From contig JANQFV010000017.1 of the NCBI GenBank assembly GCA_028277645.1, positions 26,114 to 90,113 on the forward strand: a stretch of DNA of 64,000 nt, read 5' to 3'. A program made the position numbers and the translations under genes. Below, piece by piece: positions 9,001 through 16,283 of the stretch; position 1 is the stretch's first letter, and every line of letters starts with the position of its first letter. The notes below the pieces were generated by a model. The model was not told where the DNA came from. It ran no database searches and was given only the letters and a program-made list of their open reading frames with translations. The stretch comes from Phycisphaerae bacterium. GTDB taxonomy: Bacteria; Planctomycetota; Phycisphaerae; UBA1845; Fen-1342.

Positions 9001-11065
9001 GCGCGCGCCCCGACGTCCGGGTGCCGCCGGAGTCAAGCAGATTCTGGATCATCACCGCAACATCGCTCGGTCGCAGATTCACGAGTTCAACGACGTGTTT
9101 GTTCTGTTCCGAACCGACGACGTCGAGGCGTTTGATCAGGTCCTCGATCTTCGTCATCTCGTCGCGCTCGGCCATGATGTAGAAGACGTTGTTGGCGGAG
9201 TCGGGCACGATCGTCGGCGTCTTGCCGGTCCGGCCGGCGGCCAGCGTCATCGACGTGGTCAGCTCCGTGACCATCGCCGCGATGTCGGACACCTTTACGT
9301 GCTCGACCGCGACCGTCTGGAACGAGTCAGTCTGCGGCACGTCGAGCGTCTGCAGCAGATCATCGACGCGTTTGTGCCCCTCGTCGTTGGCATAGACGAT
9401 CAGCACGTTCAGCCGCGGGTCCGCGACCAGACGTACCGTCTTCTTCGCCCGCTCGAAGATGCCCTCGGCCAGAATGTCTTCCGGCGCGACGCTGCCGGCC
9501 TGGGCCGCCGTCGGTGTCCGCGTGGGTTGGCGCTGGTTGCGCCCACGCTGATTGCGCTGCGCGCGGGCTCGGGCTTGGGCCTGCTGGAGCGCACGAATGC
9601 GCTGCCAGTTCGGCGTACGCGAGGACTCGCCCTGCTCCTGCTGGAAGATCTGGTTCAGCAGGTTGGCAATCTCGGCCGCGTCGGAATGCCGCACTTCGTG
9701 TACCTTGGTGACGAAATCACCCAGCGGCGGCTTCTGATCGAACTTTTCGATCAGCGCCTCGATCTCCTTCAGCTTGTCCTCGGTCGCCTTGACGATGATC
9801 TGGTTGGTCCGGTCGTCCGCGACCATCTGAACGGTGCTGCCCGATTGCTGAGCCGGGACGCGCCGCGGCACCATACGACCGGTCCGCTGATCGCGCTCCA
9901 TGACAACCTGCGCCCCGCCGCCGCTGGGCAGGTCCATGAACCCGCGCACCAGCCGCTCGATCTCGCGCGCGTTGGTCTCGATCTTGAAGAAGCGCAGCTT
10001 GCCCGGATCGCCCGGCGTGATATCGACCAGATCCTTCAATGTCAGGAACTCGCGCACGTCGCGGGCCAGCGCCGTGATCTTGATCTGGTTGCTCTCGTCG
10101 AGCGTGGACACGCGCGTGTAGTCCGGCAGCGCGTCGAGGAACATGTCGACCAGCGCCTGCGCCTTCACGTCCGGCACGCGGTAATAAACCGTGACGTAGT
10201 CCATTTCGCGCGGATCGGCTTCGTTGAACGCCGCCACGGTCGGGTACGTCTTGTCAATCGGCACCCACTGCGGCATTTCGGCCAGCGGGATCACTCGAAC
10301 GTGGTGCTCCTGCTCGACGAAGCGATACCCCTGCTCGTGCATGATCAGGTTCAGCTCGTCAATCGCCTCGTCCTGGGTGAACTTGCGATCTGAGACGTAA
10401 TACAGTTCGCCGCCGATGATCAGCTCTTCGCCCATCATGGGCTTGCCAATCCGGTCGACGAACGTCATCACGACGTCTTCCCAAGGCATACCGTTGAAGT
10501 TGAACCACTCGCTCGGCTCATCCGGATCGATCGGTCGTCGGACGAGCGGTTCGTTGGATTCACCGTCGCCATCTCTGCTATCGCCGGTTTCGCCGCGCTG
10601 CGCTCGAGCACTCTCGCGAATCTCCGCCGGTGAACGGGTCTTCTTCTGCGGAGCCAACGACGCCGGCGGCCCGACGAAATCCGCGGGTGGATAGACGACC
10701 TTCTCACCAGGGGTATCACCGCGCGCCTGGGCCACCTGCTGCGCTTCGCGCTGCATCTCCGCGAGCGTTTCCTGGCGCGACTCGCGCACTGTCGAGGCCC
10801 GCGGCTGCGGGCGCGTTCGCGGCGTCCGCGGCGGAGCGGTTTCGCCCCGTTCCTCGCGCTCGCGCTCCTCTTTCTCCATCTTGTCGCGCAGCTCGAGCAG
10901 CCGCTGGAGGGCTTCCTCTTCCTCCTGGTTGCGCGGCTGCGGGCGGGTCTGATCGGACTCAGCCTGAGGATCAACTTGCGCGATCGCCGGTGAAGCCGGC
11001 GCCCACGCGAAGCAGATGAAGAGTACGACCGCCAAGAGCTCGCGCTGGGGTATCCGCAGCGTCAT
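1..11065 (-). CDS. Giant secretin-type (GspD-like) protein with nearly 40 N-domain repeats, 3' end outside window
   Basis: The reading frame starts at ATG 11065, preceded by GGAGAGG seven bases upstream, and stays open for 3,688 codons to the window edge without a stop. The product begins with a signal peptide (hydrophobic residues about 9-28, likely cut after AIA) and a charged low-complexity stretch to about residue 170. It then carries at least 35 degenerate copies of the secretin N (NolW/KH-type) domain, one about every 80-95 residues. Each copy has a strand-helix start of the type 'A..IA..L...F' and a second half of the type 'ADPRTNSLIV.A......I..LI..LD'. Two long linkers, at about residues 2150-2270 and 3175-3310, split the repeats into blocks. 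The gene is last in a gsp operon, so it is presumably the secretin or a secretin-like periplasmic partner. An ordinary GspD has N0-N3 plus a C-terminal secretin barrel. No barrel lies in the visible part, so whether one follows is unknown. Confidence 0.9.
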   Translation of the reverse strand, partial: MTLRIPQRELLAVVLFICFAWAPASPAIAQVDPQAESDQTRPQPRNQEEEEALQRLLELRDKMEKEEREREERGETAPPRTPRTRPQPRASTVRESRQETLAEMQREAQQVAQARGDTPGEKVVYPPADFVGPPASLAPQKKTRSPAEIRESARAQRGETGDSRDGDGESNEPLVRRPIDPDEPSEWFNFNGMPWEDVVMTFVDRIGKPMMGEELIIGGELYYVSDRKFTQDEAIDELNLIMHEQGYRFVEQEHHVRVIPLAEMPQWVPIDKTYPTVAAFNEADPREMDYVTVYYRVPDVKAQALVDMFLDALPDYTRVSTLDESNQIKITALARDVREFLTLKDLVDITPGDPGKLRFFKIETNAREIERLVRGFMDLPSGGGAQVVMERDQRTGRMVPRRVPAQQSGSTVQMVADDRTNQIIVKATEDKLKEIEALIEKFDQKPPLGDFVTKVHEVRHSDAAEIANLLNQIFQQEQGESSRTPNWQRIRALQQAQARARAQRNQRGRNQRQPTRTPTAAQAGSVAPEDILAEGIFERAKKTVRLVADPRLNVLIVYANDEGHKRVDDLLQTLDVPQTDSFQTVAVEHVKVSDIAAMVTELTTSMTLAAGRTGKTPTIVPDSANNVFYIMAERDEMTKIEDLIKRLDVVGSEQNKHVVELVNLRPSDVAVMIQNLLDSGGTRTSGRALSSRIRGRRGVRQPVSVTQTTDYQVIPLDDAGILIVYCTDDDWEKINETIQLWDSRALTSSPVLEVFAIEKGNAETIAATLGQFYRAYQHPVLGRSQVAIQPDGDQIWVYGVQPAIDEIAGLIETMDVEGSEDQTEILPLAYADATQVAQQIQQMFGMGRNVRRGRGVTAGIGPLIQSDPITNSLIVQANKSDLEKIKDYAMDMDQRVGAQEPERRFFTPRHAEARNVASAIQQVYGGVRGRSRQPIGTQVKAIVSGPQVIVEAPKDKLPEIEAFIQQLDDPKGSEIVIKTIKLEGADVGQIASKLNNAFRARRNVVARFDPDATSETILLTCQKDVLDQAQELIDEYVEAARGQAPQVEFRQMTHAQARDAATWLREQLLTYMQQQLGRRAAQAIRVTADQRTNRVVINGPEVAVKFGLTLLEQYDVEADQPPSTPMDTEARKLAGLDVRALANNLNQVFRNEPRRPDGLRATFAYDTTTETLIISAPKDMYARINEIISTFESEAQDVEPIREFFAVQEADANYIAGLVRNLLTSQIGRTRGRAVSDRISISVDTRRNEVIVSAPKFVIPMAAELIERLDQPPTAQNQLRTIPLANADANTVNNVLRQIFNEKIRARTLQISAEPLTNSLIVGGTDEDYSEIEKWAKDLDEQALVKRGTLEIVEVLNASPWEIANILNQQYGGGGWGRRSKIGKEYSFNVVAGRSIAVQAPEDKLPGILELIERLDKVGVDKVEVRTYELAGIGQGIHDLARQVTNAINSQQQARERRVAITAYPAADTLIVTARTDQFEEIEAMMERFKTMVEKETTITKFVKLEHLDAGRYARMIQDMLANKLVRTGRSSRATQNLSIVADARTNRLVCYVPEKIVPDLEQIIAELDVPAEDYEGQVRSIELAHADANTVAQTLRPMFEQRQNQRRREDISQIIVRIQPEAITNSLLVTASDEDFEEIKKQALWLDERVVLHGREPQVVDLVHANASEVANLINQWFGSRGRRGQSEAQQAKATVTNGVLVVSAPRNKMDEIEALIAEVDQVDPSGVQLKTYELKVLNASQVTLAVQGLLRDLGRNARPGQLKPGAFAEPTTNTLVVMAPPESFVMIDKIIAELEDNAPGASAVRPYRLVNVQAEQISRNLDAMLKAKVIEREGSNRRTTVQTSVFAEPITNRVFVYAPEDYQDLAAELVKMVDEEVDTGRIVHIIPLDNGDARELANSLQQILQTGQGGRRGADASQVRITADAGSNSILLAGLPKDVAEVEGWLTELEANSTRVPEFQVFRLENISSLEAYDILSGIFPPSRNPQDSVTITADDYANRLLVTANKRKMRQVETFIGELDVAPDDENFLLGGRTIYFVDISRGSASDIAWDVRAMLPDEDRGGPSIEADWFDEYLIVKCRANEFPQVEQLIRQFERRYKPDAVVRQLSVRGLDMAAVTEYIRARSDGQDNLVFQIPTEKPRMERLIVDVWDDDESPEGAAPKEQAPTQSRGEAPRGSKRGVWHVAPFQRGGEQGDLLDEITDDLLGTQRLASADEDARSPFRPALFLLSPDVTGEDEQQATTQPARPVPIFAEVPAREDYSDIEADADAPGQNVRSPVEKEPTYIVLQDDGTLVVKGERDDVDDIVDAIELFRDERSLGEVIRIFRFKYGDVNAAAEILSIMFDVRQRQIIIPQQQQRNRQQGRDGEDQRRGSMFDQLQGMIGGRQQRGQQGQQQQLRIATDPGHNYLIVKCDESHLPEIHQLLRELDIPPGKVDLKVFQLKNLDAAETAQNIKDILGISQLQQRRGRTPTQRGARGRGRSAPQQQLIEMLQQQMVSVPGVEGGAKIERVEIVPNAVTNSLMVSSPPEVMSVISGIIEELEGLEGRNVVGVYHYPLVNARVDDVLPLLQELFSSAVGAGGGRGGRGGGSPGALGPVMISGDPRSNTIIFTAEGKDRDKVEAQINLLDIEGSVAEVEMYVCQFGDATAIASALEPIYVTSGGGGGRRGGGAPTTVNDVRIIAEAATNTILVWGPPDKRDLIFADIERLDDGARQDIREIDVVFADPEKLAETLMQMFGSAGSTGGRQSRGRRGQPSGGGVLQSGRIMIMGDKDAKKLLVRAPDELFSQIEGIVATLDKPDTQLQLKRFELRYADAETVVELVKSAMMEYMQVAQRTGTETDFDAFTAVADPRTNSVMVVGSEETFLFISQILAAVEVETPEDQRKQFRIFTLEQAQAETVAEAINSFAGGGAAPGGRRGGRGGMPGAGGTMRELNVSAVPETATNSVMVFGRSEDIDKVETMVIAELENSISDRYTIAEVAVENVPPSQVVSFIYQFLDTNVQQAGGGQRGGRRGGSAPGTDTGPQIVPNDNGKTLIVRGTNRQVDEVRELVERFDDPNLTINRTKVIAIPLGQDASALAAEVERIVNDSENSMSEQHGRQPRTLVVGADAFTNTIILGGDQALFGLAEGIIQQLAEVRPYSAVTRVIEFKNLSAEQAEQIINDVQTQQTSRSSNIRSGRPRGSTSGSRNRRSGRRGELWTPSIAPAPCAPLHPRTAAWARPYVGTGTLSPVIMALLSGAQHEDDPPAPSRRAAREALEDELLASAQTAPASDEPSGPARPRSQPPARTPALLPPKTDVMQTLTGVSGSLRGDVSVKAIDAQRIVITGDETDVEFIEQILGMMDQTASPGIIEVFQLESAKATVLAPILEEAISSRIEIMTSSPGPQERFSVNAEARSNSLIVAASERMMNDIADLIDVLDVDKTGEGADAKSVVLQNMRASEAVAILIPTIEQLNTQREVPKEAQVSISAVDRNNSIMIVGTPKDIEEVSGLIEALDVKLTAEEAEDMPNFVTADVIIIPLQNANASDVAETLTTMIEEQQEAARSASGDKAGEPFVKVLRLRTADGRELPALDLERSIKIIPEEGTNSLIIFSTKDNNEALTAIVDVFDTLPEGADIDVKAFRLEYANAEEVADLLEQVFEDKSALLRPSEGDSGGLEKGRMPPVPPGMAAAGLPYPVVVQHDV

Positions 11066-11353
11066 GCTGGCACCTCTCCTGGGTGTGGCACGCGCGTCGA
11101 TCTTCCCCAACTGCGCGTGCAACCGTAGATCAAACCGGCCTGGGTTCGCCGGCTCGGACTTAACGAAGACTTCACTGCGATCACCGCACCGGGCGCTCCG
11201 CGCCGGGCCGGTCGTCGCGTCATGACGGCGGCAGTGGCCCAACGCCTGATGCGTGCGTTAGTTATACCCGCAAACCCCCCACAGGTGGCACTCGCGCCGC
11301 CTTGGAAATCGATTTGCCGAACCCCCCTAAGCCACGTGCCGCCATGCACTTAA
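11066..11353. other. Intergenic leader of the giant secretin gene
   Basis: This 288-bp stretch lies between the stop of the gspM/pilO-like gene and the start of the giant gene. It contains GC-rich imperfect inverted repeats around 11190-11215 but no T-run, so no terminator can be called. A 95-codon frame crosses it but shows no protein-like signal. The spacing is unusual because the other genes of the operon overlap or lie within about 60 bp of each other. Confidence 0.4.
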
Positions 11354-12508
11354 TCACCCTCGTTCGGCCGCTCCCTCGACCGGGCCGTCCCCCTCGGTCA
11401 CAAACGCCTTTTTGATCGCTTCCACCACCTCCGGGTGCAGATCCGGATCAAGCCGCTCGCGGTCAGCGAAGGTCATGCCCAAGTTGTAGTAATAGTCCAC
11501 TTTCCGACCGTCCTCGGTCGTCCGTACGACCATGCCCCGCGGGAGTATCAGCAGCACAAAGCCGTCGTCGACTGCGTCGTCGTGATGATATTTCTCTGGC
11601 TCGCTGATGCGGTCGCGCTCGTTCAGCACGAACACGCGCGGCTCGCCATTAATCGAGTCGGTCGCGACCAGTTTCATGAACTGCGCGTCTGGCCGCGGAT
11701 TCTTCACTTCGGCAACCGTTTCCCTGGGCTGTGTCTTGACTGCCGGCTTGGTCGTCGGCTCTCGCTGAGCGGGGGCACGCGCTACCGTACGCGGCTGGAA
11801 CGGCACGAACAGATTGTCATCGAAGATGCGATTGTACGCCGCCAGCTCGTCCGGCAAGCGCCCTTGCTCCTCACGCAGGACCTCTTCCGCCACCGGGTGA
11901 TCCAGCCCCTTGATCGGCGGTAGCACCAGCGTCAGCGCCGAGAAGCTCAGCCGCAGCTCCGGACCGTTGGGGCCATAGTTGTTGCCGTCGCGCGACTTGC
12001 TCCGGCGGGAGGACTTCTTGGGATTGTTAACGTTCGACACCACTGTCTGGTCGGCGCTGATCGTGAGCTTGTCGATGCGGGCCAGGTACTCGGCGCGATA
12101 GAAGTCGCACAGGAAGCCGATGATGTCCTTCAACGTGCCCGTCGCCCCGACAGTTAGCGGCACGCCGATGAAGCCGTTCTTGTACTTGGTAAACGTCCCG
12201 GTGCTGATCTTCGGTTCGGACAGCCCGTGTACCTCGAGCAGTCCGTGCATGTCCTCGCGAAAACGGCGCTGCGCGTCCTGCGGATCGGTCGCCAGCGTGC
12301 GCCCGGTCATGCCGACCCAGTCGTCCTCGACATTGCGCAGCCGGTGCAGCTCCTTCTCGAACTTATTGCCGTCGGCGCGCTGCTCCCGAATCTCCTTCTT
12401 GATGTTCGAGAACGGTTGCAGCACCAGCCAGTCGACCGCCATCACCGCCAAGTAGCCGCAGACGGCGCCGCCCACGCAGATGCCCAGGATTCTCTCACGT
12501 CGCGTCAT
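11354..12508 (-). CDS. GspM/PilO-like inner-membrane assembly protein
   Basis: This 384-residue protein has a short cytoplasmic N-terminus, one membrane segment (about residues 8-30, ICVGGAVCGYLAVMAVDWLV), a coiled-coil stretch at about 33-62, and a periplasmic region. Residues about 90-160 resemble a PilO/GspM ferredoxin-like domain that includes the TGTLKDIIGFLCDFYRAEYL helix. The rest, with a proline/threonine-rich spacer near 240-280, is longer than standard PilO or GspM. In such systems PilO/GspM pairs with PilN/GspL to link the cytoplasmic motor to the secretin. It lies 22 bp downstream of the pilM-pilN fusion, which supports the call. Sequence identity to named families is weak, so the assignment rests on architecture and position. 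Confidence 0.65.
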   Translation of the reverse strand: MTRRERILGICVGGAVCGYLAVMAVDWLVLQPFSNIKKEIREQRADGNKFEKELHRLRNVEDDWVGMTGRTLATDPQDAQRRFREDMHGLLEVHGLSEPKISTGTFTKYKNGFIGVPLTVGATGTLKDIIGFLCDFYRAEYLARIDKLTISADQTVVSNVNNPKKSSRRSKSRDGNNYGPNGPELRLSFSALTLVLPPIKGLDHPVAEEVLREEQGRLPDELAAYNRIFDDNLFVPFQPRTVARAPAQREPTTKPAVKTQPRETVAEVKNPRPDAQFMKLVATDSINGEPRVFVLNERDRISEPEKYHHDDAVDDGFVLLILPRGMVVRTTEDGRKVDYYYNLGMTFADRERLDPDLHPEVVEAIKKAFVTEGDGPVEGAAERG

Positions 12509-12530
12509 CGCTTCGCTCCGATACGCGTAC

Positions 12531-14123
12531 TCATGGTCGCTTCAGTTTGCCTTTGCGCTTCTTCTCGCGATCGCCGGCACCTTCACGAAACTTCTTCAGG
12601 TTCGTCAGCGCGATGCGCACGTCGGTATTTCCCTTGAACTTCTGACCTTCGGCGATCTCCCGCCAGGTCGACTGCGCCGCGTCGTACGGGTGCTCACCGG
12701 CCAGATCGAGCTCGGTGACCTTCTCCACGAACTCGGTCGGCACCTGCCAGTCGGTCACGAACAGATCGCGCAATGTGATCCCCGGATTCCGCGAGACCGT
12801 CTCCATGTCGATCTCACGCACGACCATCTTCTTGCCGGGCTCGATCGCGAGCGCGGTGACCGTGAGCAACTCGGCCGGCCAGACGGCTTCGACCGCCCAC
12901 TCCTGAGCTTCCTCAATCGTGTTGAAGACCTTGTATTTTTCTTTCAGCTCGTCCCAGCGCTTGTTGTTAATCATCTGCAGGCGCTCACGTTCGGCTGCCA
13001 GCCCGCGGTATTGCCAGGTCAAGCCAACGATGACCGCCAGCACAACGATCGCCGCCGCCATCCCGCCCAGCCGTACGCGCTTCTGCATCGTCTCGCGCGC
13101 CGAGACGGGCCGCTTGGGATTGAGGAAGTCGAGCTCGAGCAGCCCTTCGCGACTCAATCCCCACGCCAGCCCCAGCGCCGCGGAAAACGATCGCAGCTTC
13201 GGCGCGTCGACGGGATCGACACCCAGGGCCGTCGTCGGGTCGAACATCTCGACCGGGTAGCCGAGTCGCCGGTGCAGTGCATCGGCCAGGTGCGATTCGA
13301 TACCCGTTCCGCCGGCCACGAGCACCATATCGATCGTGCCCTCGGGCTCGGTGACGCGGTAGGCCTGCAACGTGCGCATCACTTCGACGACGAGCTCTTC
13401 GGCGGCGGCCTCGATCGCCTCATCCGACGCATCGAGATCGGAGATGTCCGCCAGCGTTATCGTGCGCGAGTCCTCGGGGGCTCCGCCCTCGCCCCCCGGC
13501 AGTGGAACGTTGACATTCGCCGAGCGGGCAAAGGCCAGTGTGTCGTCGTGAATGACATCGATCTCGGTCGCGCCTGGCCCAACATCAATGAACAGCAGAC
13601 GGCGCCCAGTCACTTCGTGGACGCGCTGCACGCTCACCAGATTCGCGTATGGCCGCAGTCCGATGCGCGACGGCGCGAGCCCCGCCGCCTCGCACGTGGC
13701 GCGAATGTTGTCGAGCGTCTCGCGCGTCACCGCGGCCAACAGTACTTCAGTAGCCTGCCCGCTCTCGTTGCGCTCCATGACGACGTAGTCAATCGCCGCC
13801 GAGTCGACCGAGAACGGCAATTCCTTCATGGCCTGGAAGCGCACCGCCGCGGCGACCTCGTCCGTCGGCGTCGGCGGTAGCGTGAGCCGATGGATCACGG
13901 CCTTTTCGCGCGGCACGTCCACCAACGCTCGCTTATGGTGCAGCCGATGCCGCCGCATCATCTGCCGGATGTACTCACCCATGGCCTGCGGATCGTCAGC
14001 ATCGACCGTGTTCGGCAGGCGATGCGAGTGCGCGTCCTCGAGGACGGTCTTACCTCCGCCCACGCGCGCGACGACCAGTCGCAGCGAACGTTTGTCCCAG
14101 TCGAGACACAGAACTTTCGCCAT
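12531..14123 (-). CDS. PilM-PilN fusion (GspL-like) platform protein
   Basis: This 530-residue protein has an N-terminal actin-fold PilM domain: LDWDKRSLRLV at the start, IDVGPGATEIDVI near residue 175, and VLVAGGTGIESHL near 265. A membrane segment at about 355-375 (AAAIVVLAVIVGLTW) is followed by a short coiled coil and a periplasmic PilN-like domain to the end. PilM (cytoplasmic) and PilN (bitopic) are separate genes in many type IV pilus systems. Their fusion in one chain corresponds to GspL of type II secretion. It would tie the ATPase and platform to the periplasmic parts. It lies 25 bp after gspK. The basic C-terminal tail (REKKRKGKLKRP) is unusual. Confidence 0.8.
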   Translation of the reverse strand: MAKVLCLDWDKRSLRLVVARVGGGKTVLEDAHSHRLPNTVDADDPQAMGEYIRQMMRRHRLHHKRALVDVPREKAVIHRLTLPPTPTDEVAAAVRFQAMKELPFSVDSAAIDYVVMERNESGQATEVLLAAVTRETLDNIRATCEAAGLAPSRIGLRPYANLVSVQRVHEVTGRRLLFIDVGPGATEIDVIHDDTLAFARSANVNVPLPGGEGGAPEDSRTITLADISDLDASDEAIEAAAEELVVEVMRTLQAYRVTEPEGTIDMVLVAGGTGIESHLADALHRRLGYPVEMFDPTTALGVDPVDAPKLRSFSAALGLAWGLSREGLLELDFLNPKRPVSARETMQKRVRLGGMAAAIVVLAVIVGLTWQYRGLAAERERLQMINNKRWDELKEKYKVFNTIEEAQEWAVEAVWPAELLTVTALAIEPGKKMVVREIDMETVSRNPGITLRDLFVTDWQVPTEFVEKVTELDLAGEHPYDAAQSTWREIAEGQKFKGNTDVRIALTNLKKFREGAGDREKKRKGKLKRP

Positions 14124-14148
14124 CTTCAGATGCCTTCCTTGTCCGCGA

Positions 14149-15375
14149 TCACTGCTCGGCCGCGACGAACGTATCCTCGTCGATCGGCCACGCGAAACCC
14201 AACCGCGTCAGATCCCGATGATACAGCACCTGCGCGATCGGACCACGCATCTCCAGTACCCATTCGTATCGACGGGCGATACGTACGTGGTCTGCATAGC
14301 CCAGGATTTCCACATGAAACTGTAGCGCTTGCACCGTCAATCGGTCCTTCACCGCTTCGTACGTTTCCGGATCCAGCACGCCGGTCGTCTGCACCCATTG
14401 CGGCTCGAGCAGCGCCTCGCCGTCCATCTCCTGCCGCATCGCGACGATCTGCTCCGCACCCTCGGGTGTCATCCCGGCGATCGCCTGCAACACGCGCAGC
14501 GGCGCCGTGTTCACGTTGATCTTGCCCGCGACGTTCTGCCCTTCCGCACCGGGCTCGGACGACCAGACCGTCAGAAACGGCGCGATGCCGTAATCGAGAA
14601 TCCCGTCGGCATTGTCGTAGTACGGAAACGAATCGTCGGCGTCATCCTCGTTCGGATCCAGGATGCCGTTGCGGTTCACGTCCTCACCATACAGCACGGC
14701 GGCGCTGAAGCCTTTGACAAGTAACAGCTCTTCCAGCGTGTCGACCGGACCGTTCTTTGCGTAGTAGCCCGGTTCAAGCGTGTTGTAGTACGTGCTCTCC
14801 GCGCCGTTCGTACGCTCTTCGTCATCTTCGTCCAGCCAGTCCAGCATACACGCCACCAACTCCGGCGCGTTTTCCAGACCGAGGTCGTACAGAATCGGCT
14901 CCACCAGCGCCGTCAGCTCCTCCTCCGTCGCACCGTTGATGTTCATCCGGCTCGCTTCCGGCGTAACGCCGTAGCGCATCATGTCGGGCTGGTCGTCGAA
15001 GCTGACGGCAACGACGCTGAAGCGCCACGCGGGCGGGACCAGGTCGTTCTCTTCGAGGTATTGCTCACGCGAGCCGCTCTGTTCACGCACCGGATCGTCG
15101 TCGCGCTCGAACGCCTCGGAATACACGAGTCCGTGCCGAAACACGTCCGGCACGTCGAACCACTGTTTCGAGTCGAACCGTGCTTCGCGCAGCGTGAGAA
15201 GCACTTCCTGTAGACCGGATTCCGCGGCCAAGTGCGCCTGCTGGATGTCCCGCCGCGCGGACAAGCCCGACATCTCGGCGCGCATGAAGAACACGAAGCC
15301 GGCCATGACCAGCGCGAGCAGCCCGACCAAAACGAGCACGACCGGGAGCACAATGGCACGCCGCTTCGAACTCAC
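14149..15375 (-). CDS. gspK: GspK-like minor pseudopilin
   Basis: This 408-residue protein has a short positive leader followed by a hydrophobic helix (AIVLPVVLVLVGLLALVMAG) without the Glu at position 5, as is usual for GspK. The body has the GspK pattern: INGATEEELTALV near residue 155, CMLDWLDEDDE, and the helix-hairpin-helix-like KINVNTAPLRVLQAI near 280. The loop DVNRNGILDPNEDDADD near 235 resembles a calcium-binding EF-hand. GspK caps the tip of the pseudopilus and controls its growth. The GTG start overlaps the gspJ stop in a GTGA arrangement, which suggests translational coupling. Confidence 0.9.
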   Translation of the reverse strand: MSSKRRAIVLPVVLVLVGLLALVMAGFVFFMRAEMSGLSARRDIQQAHLAAESGLQEVLLTLREARFDSKQWFDVPDVFRHGLVYSEAFERDDDPVREQSGSREQYLEENDLVPPAWRFSVVAVSFDDQPDMMRYGVTPEASRMNINGATEEELTALVEPILYDLGLENAPELVACMLDWLDEDDEERTNGAESTYYNTLEPGYYAKNGPVDTLEELLLVKGFSAAVLYGEDVNRNGILDPNEDDADDSFPYYDNADGILDYGIAPFLTVWSSEPGAEGQNVAGKINVNTAPLRVLQAIAGMTPEGAEQIVAMRQEMDGEALLEPQWVQTTGVLDPETYEAVKDRLTVQALQFHVEILGYADHVRIARRYEWVLEMRGPIAQVLYHRDLTRLGFAWPIDEDTFVAAEQ

Positions 15376-16283
15376 TGCTCACCCCCGCCATTCGGATCGA
15401 GCACACCTCCGCCCGCGGCCCCACCGCCGATGAACTCGTACACCTCTTCCACGTCGCTGCCGAGTCGATACAACCGTGCCGAGAACATCATGTCTGCCGC
15501 CGGGATCCGCACGATGCGGGCGAAGTGATTCAGGTCCGGCTCATTCGGGCCGAGCGGATACTGGTCGATGGGGAACTCCTCGAGGTCCTGATCGTCATAT
15601 TCCTCCTGCGTCAGCGAATCGAAGCCCACCGTGATCTGAATCTGGTGCGGCAGCTTGTTGCCCTGGCTGACCTCCCAGCGCGGCGACCACTCCACCCCGT
15701 CGTAGTAGCGGAACTCGAGGTAGCCCAATTCCGGCGCCCAAAGATCGCGCCGCACGTAGATCAGGTCCTCATCCTCCGGCGCTTCCTCCTCCGGCAGGTA
15801 AGGGTCCAGCGCCCGGCGTTCGGTCCGCAGAATGCCGCCGACCAACGGGTCCCCCTCCTCGGTTTCCTCGTCTTCCTCGACCCACAGGGAATACGTAATC
15901 TCGCGCAAGTCGTGCTGCGGCGACGGGGCATACGCTGCGTCACGATAGAACTCGTACGACTCGTCCGGCGGCAGCGGACAGGTAATGAACGTCACGCTGC
16001 GCCGATCGCCCACGAACTGCTCAATCGGAAAGCCGACCTCCGGCAGCGCGAAGCAGCTTTGCAGTTCACTGGCCATGCGCTCGAGCACCTGTTGGGCAAG
16101 GTTGGTGCGGTCGGCGGTGCGCATGGCCTGGTCACGAATTTCCAGCGTCTGCCAGAAGAATGTCAGCAGCGCGCCCATGAGCAGCGTGATCAGCGCAAGC
16201 GAGATCACGACCTCCAGCAGCGTCAGACCACGTTTTGTCCGCCGCGTGGGTCGCAAATCAGCCTCCACCTTGCGTGCGCTCAT
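15372..16283 (-). CDS. gspJ: GspJ-like minor pseudopilin
   Basis: The 303-residue protein starts at ATG 16283. An upstream in-frame extension to 16526 exists but is the shadow of gspI. The prepilin site is TKRG|LTLLEVVISLALI with Glu at +5 and Gly at -1. The body is acidic and beta-rich, with pairs such as ITYSLWVEEDEETEEGD, consistent with GspJ. It would form part of the I-J-K tip complex. The start lies 26 bp inside gspI, and the stop overlaps gspK by four bases. Confidence 0.85.
   Translation of the reverse strand: MSARKVEADLRPTRRTKRGLTLLEVVISLALITLLMGALLTFFWQTLEIRDQAMRTADRTNLAQQVLERMASELQSCFALPEVGFPIEQFVGDRRSVTFITCPLPPDESYEFYRDAAYAPSPQHDLREITYSLWVEEDEETEEGDPLVGGILRTERRALDPYLPEEEAPEDEDLIYVRRDLWAPELGYLEFRYYDGVEWSPRWEVSQGNKLPHQIQITVGFDSLTQEEYDDQDLEEFPIDQYPLGPNEPDLNHFARIVRIPAADMMFSARLYRLGSDVEEVYEFIGGGAAGGGVLDPNGGGEQ

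Noticed and set aside
7904..10393. 829-codon plus-strand open frame, plus other long plus frames between 1 and 10,400
   Set aside because: They are antisense shadows of the giant secretin-repeat gene in GC-rich DNA. Their composition (runs of Arg, Asp, Leu, His) has no domain signature, while the minus frame shows regular domains.
1..11065. Tandem DNA repeat or CRISPR-like array suggested by the recurring pattern
   Set aside because: The repetition is at protein level only. Unit length varies and the nucleotide sequences are strongly diverged, so it is an old coding repeat.
11190..11215. GC-rich inverted repeat as a terminator after the gspM/pilO-like gene
   Set aside because: There is no T-run on either strand and the stem is imperfect.
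11062..11349. 95-codon minus frame before the giant gene
   Set aside because: It overlaps the ribosome binding site and start of the giant gene and has no domain or signal sequence.
12480..13880. 466-codon plus-strand frame
   Set aside because: It is antisense to the pilM-pilN gene, whose minus-strand product has clear motifs.
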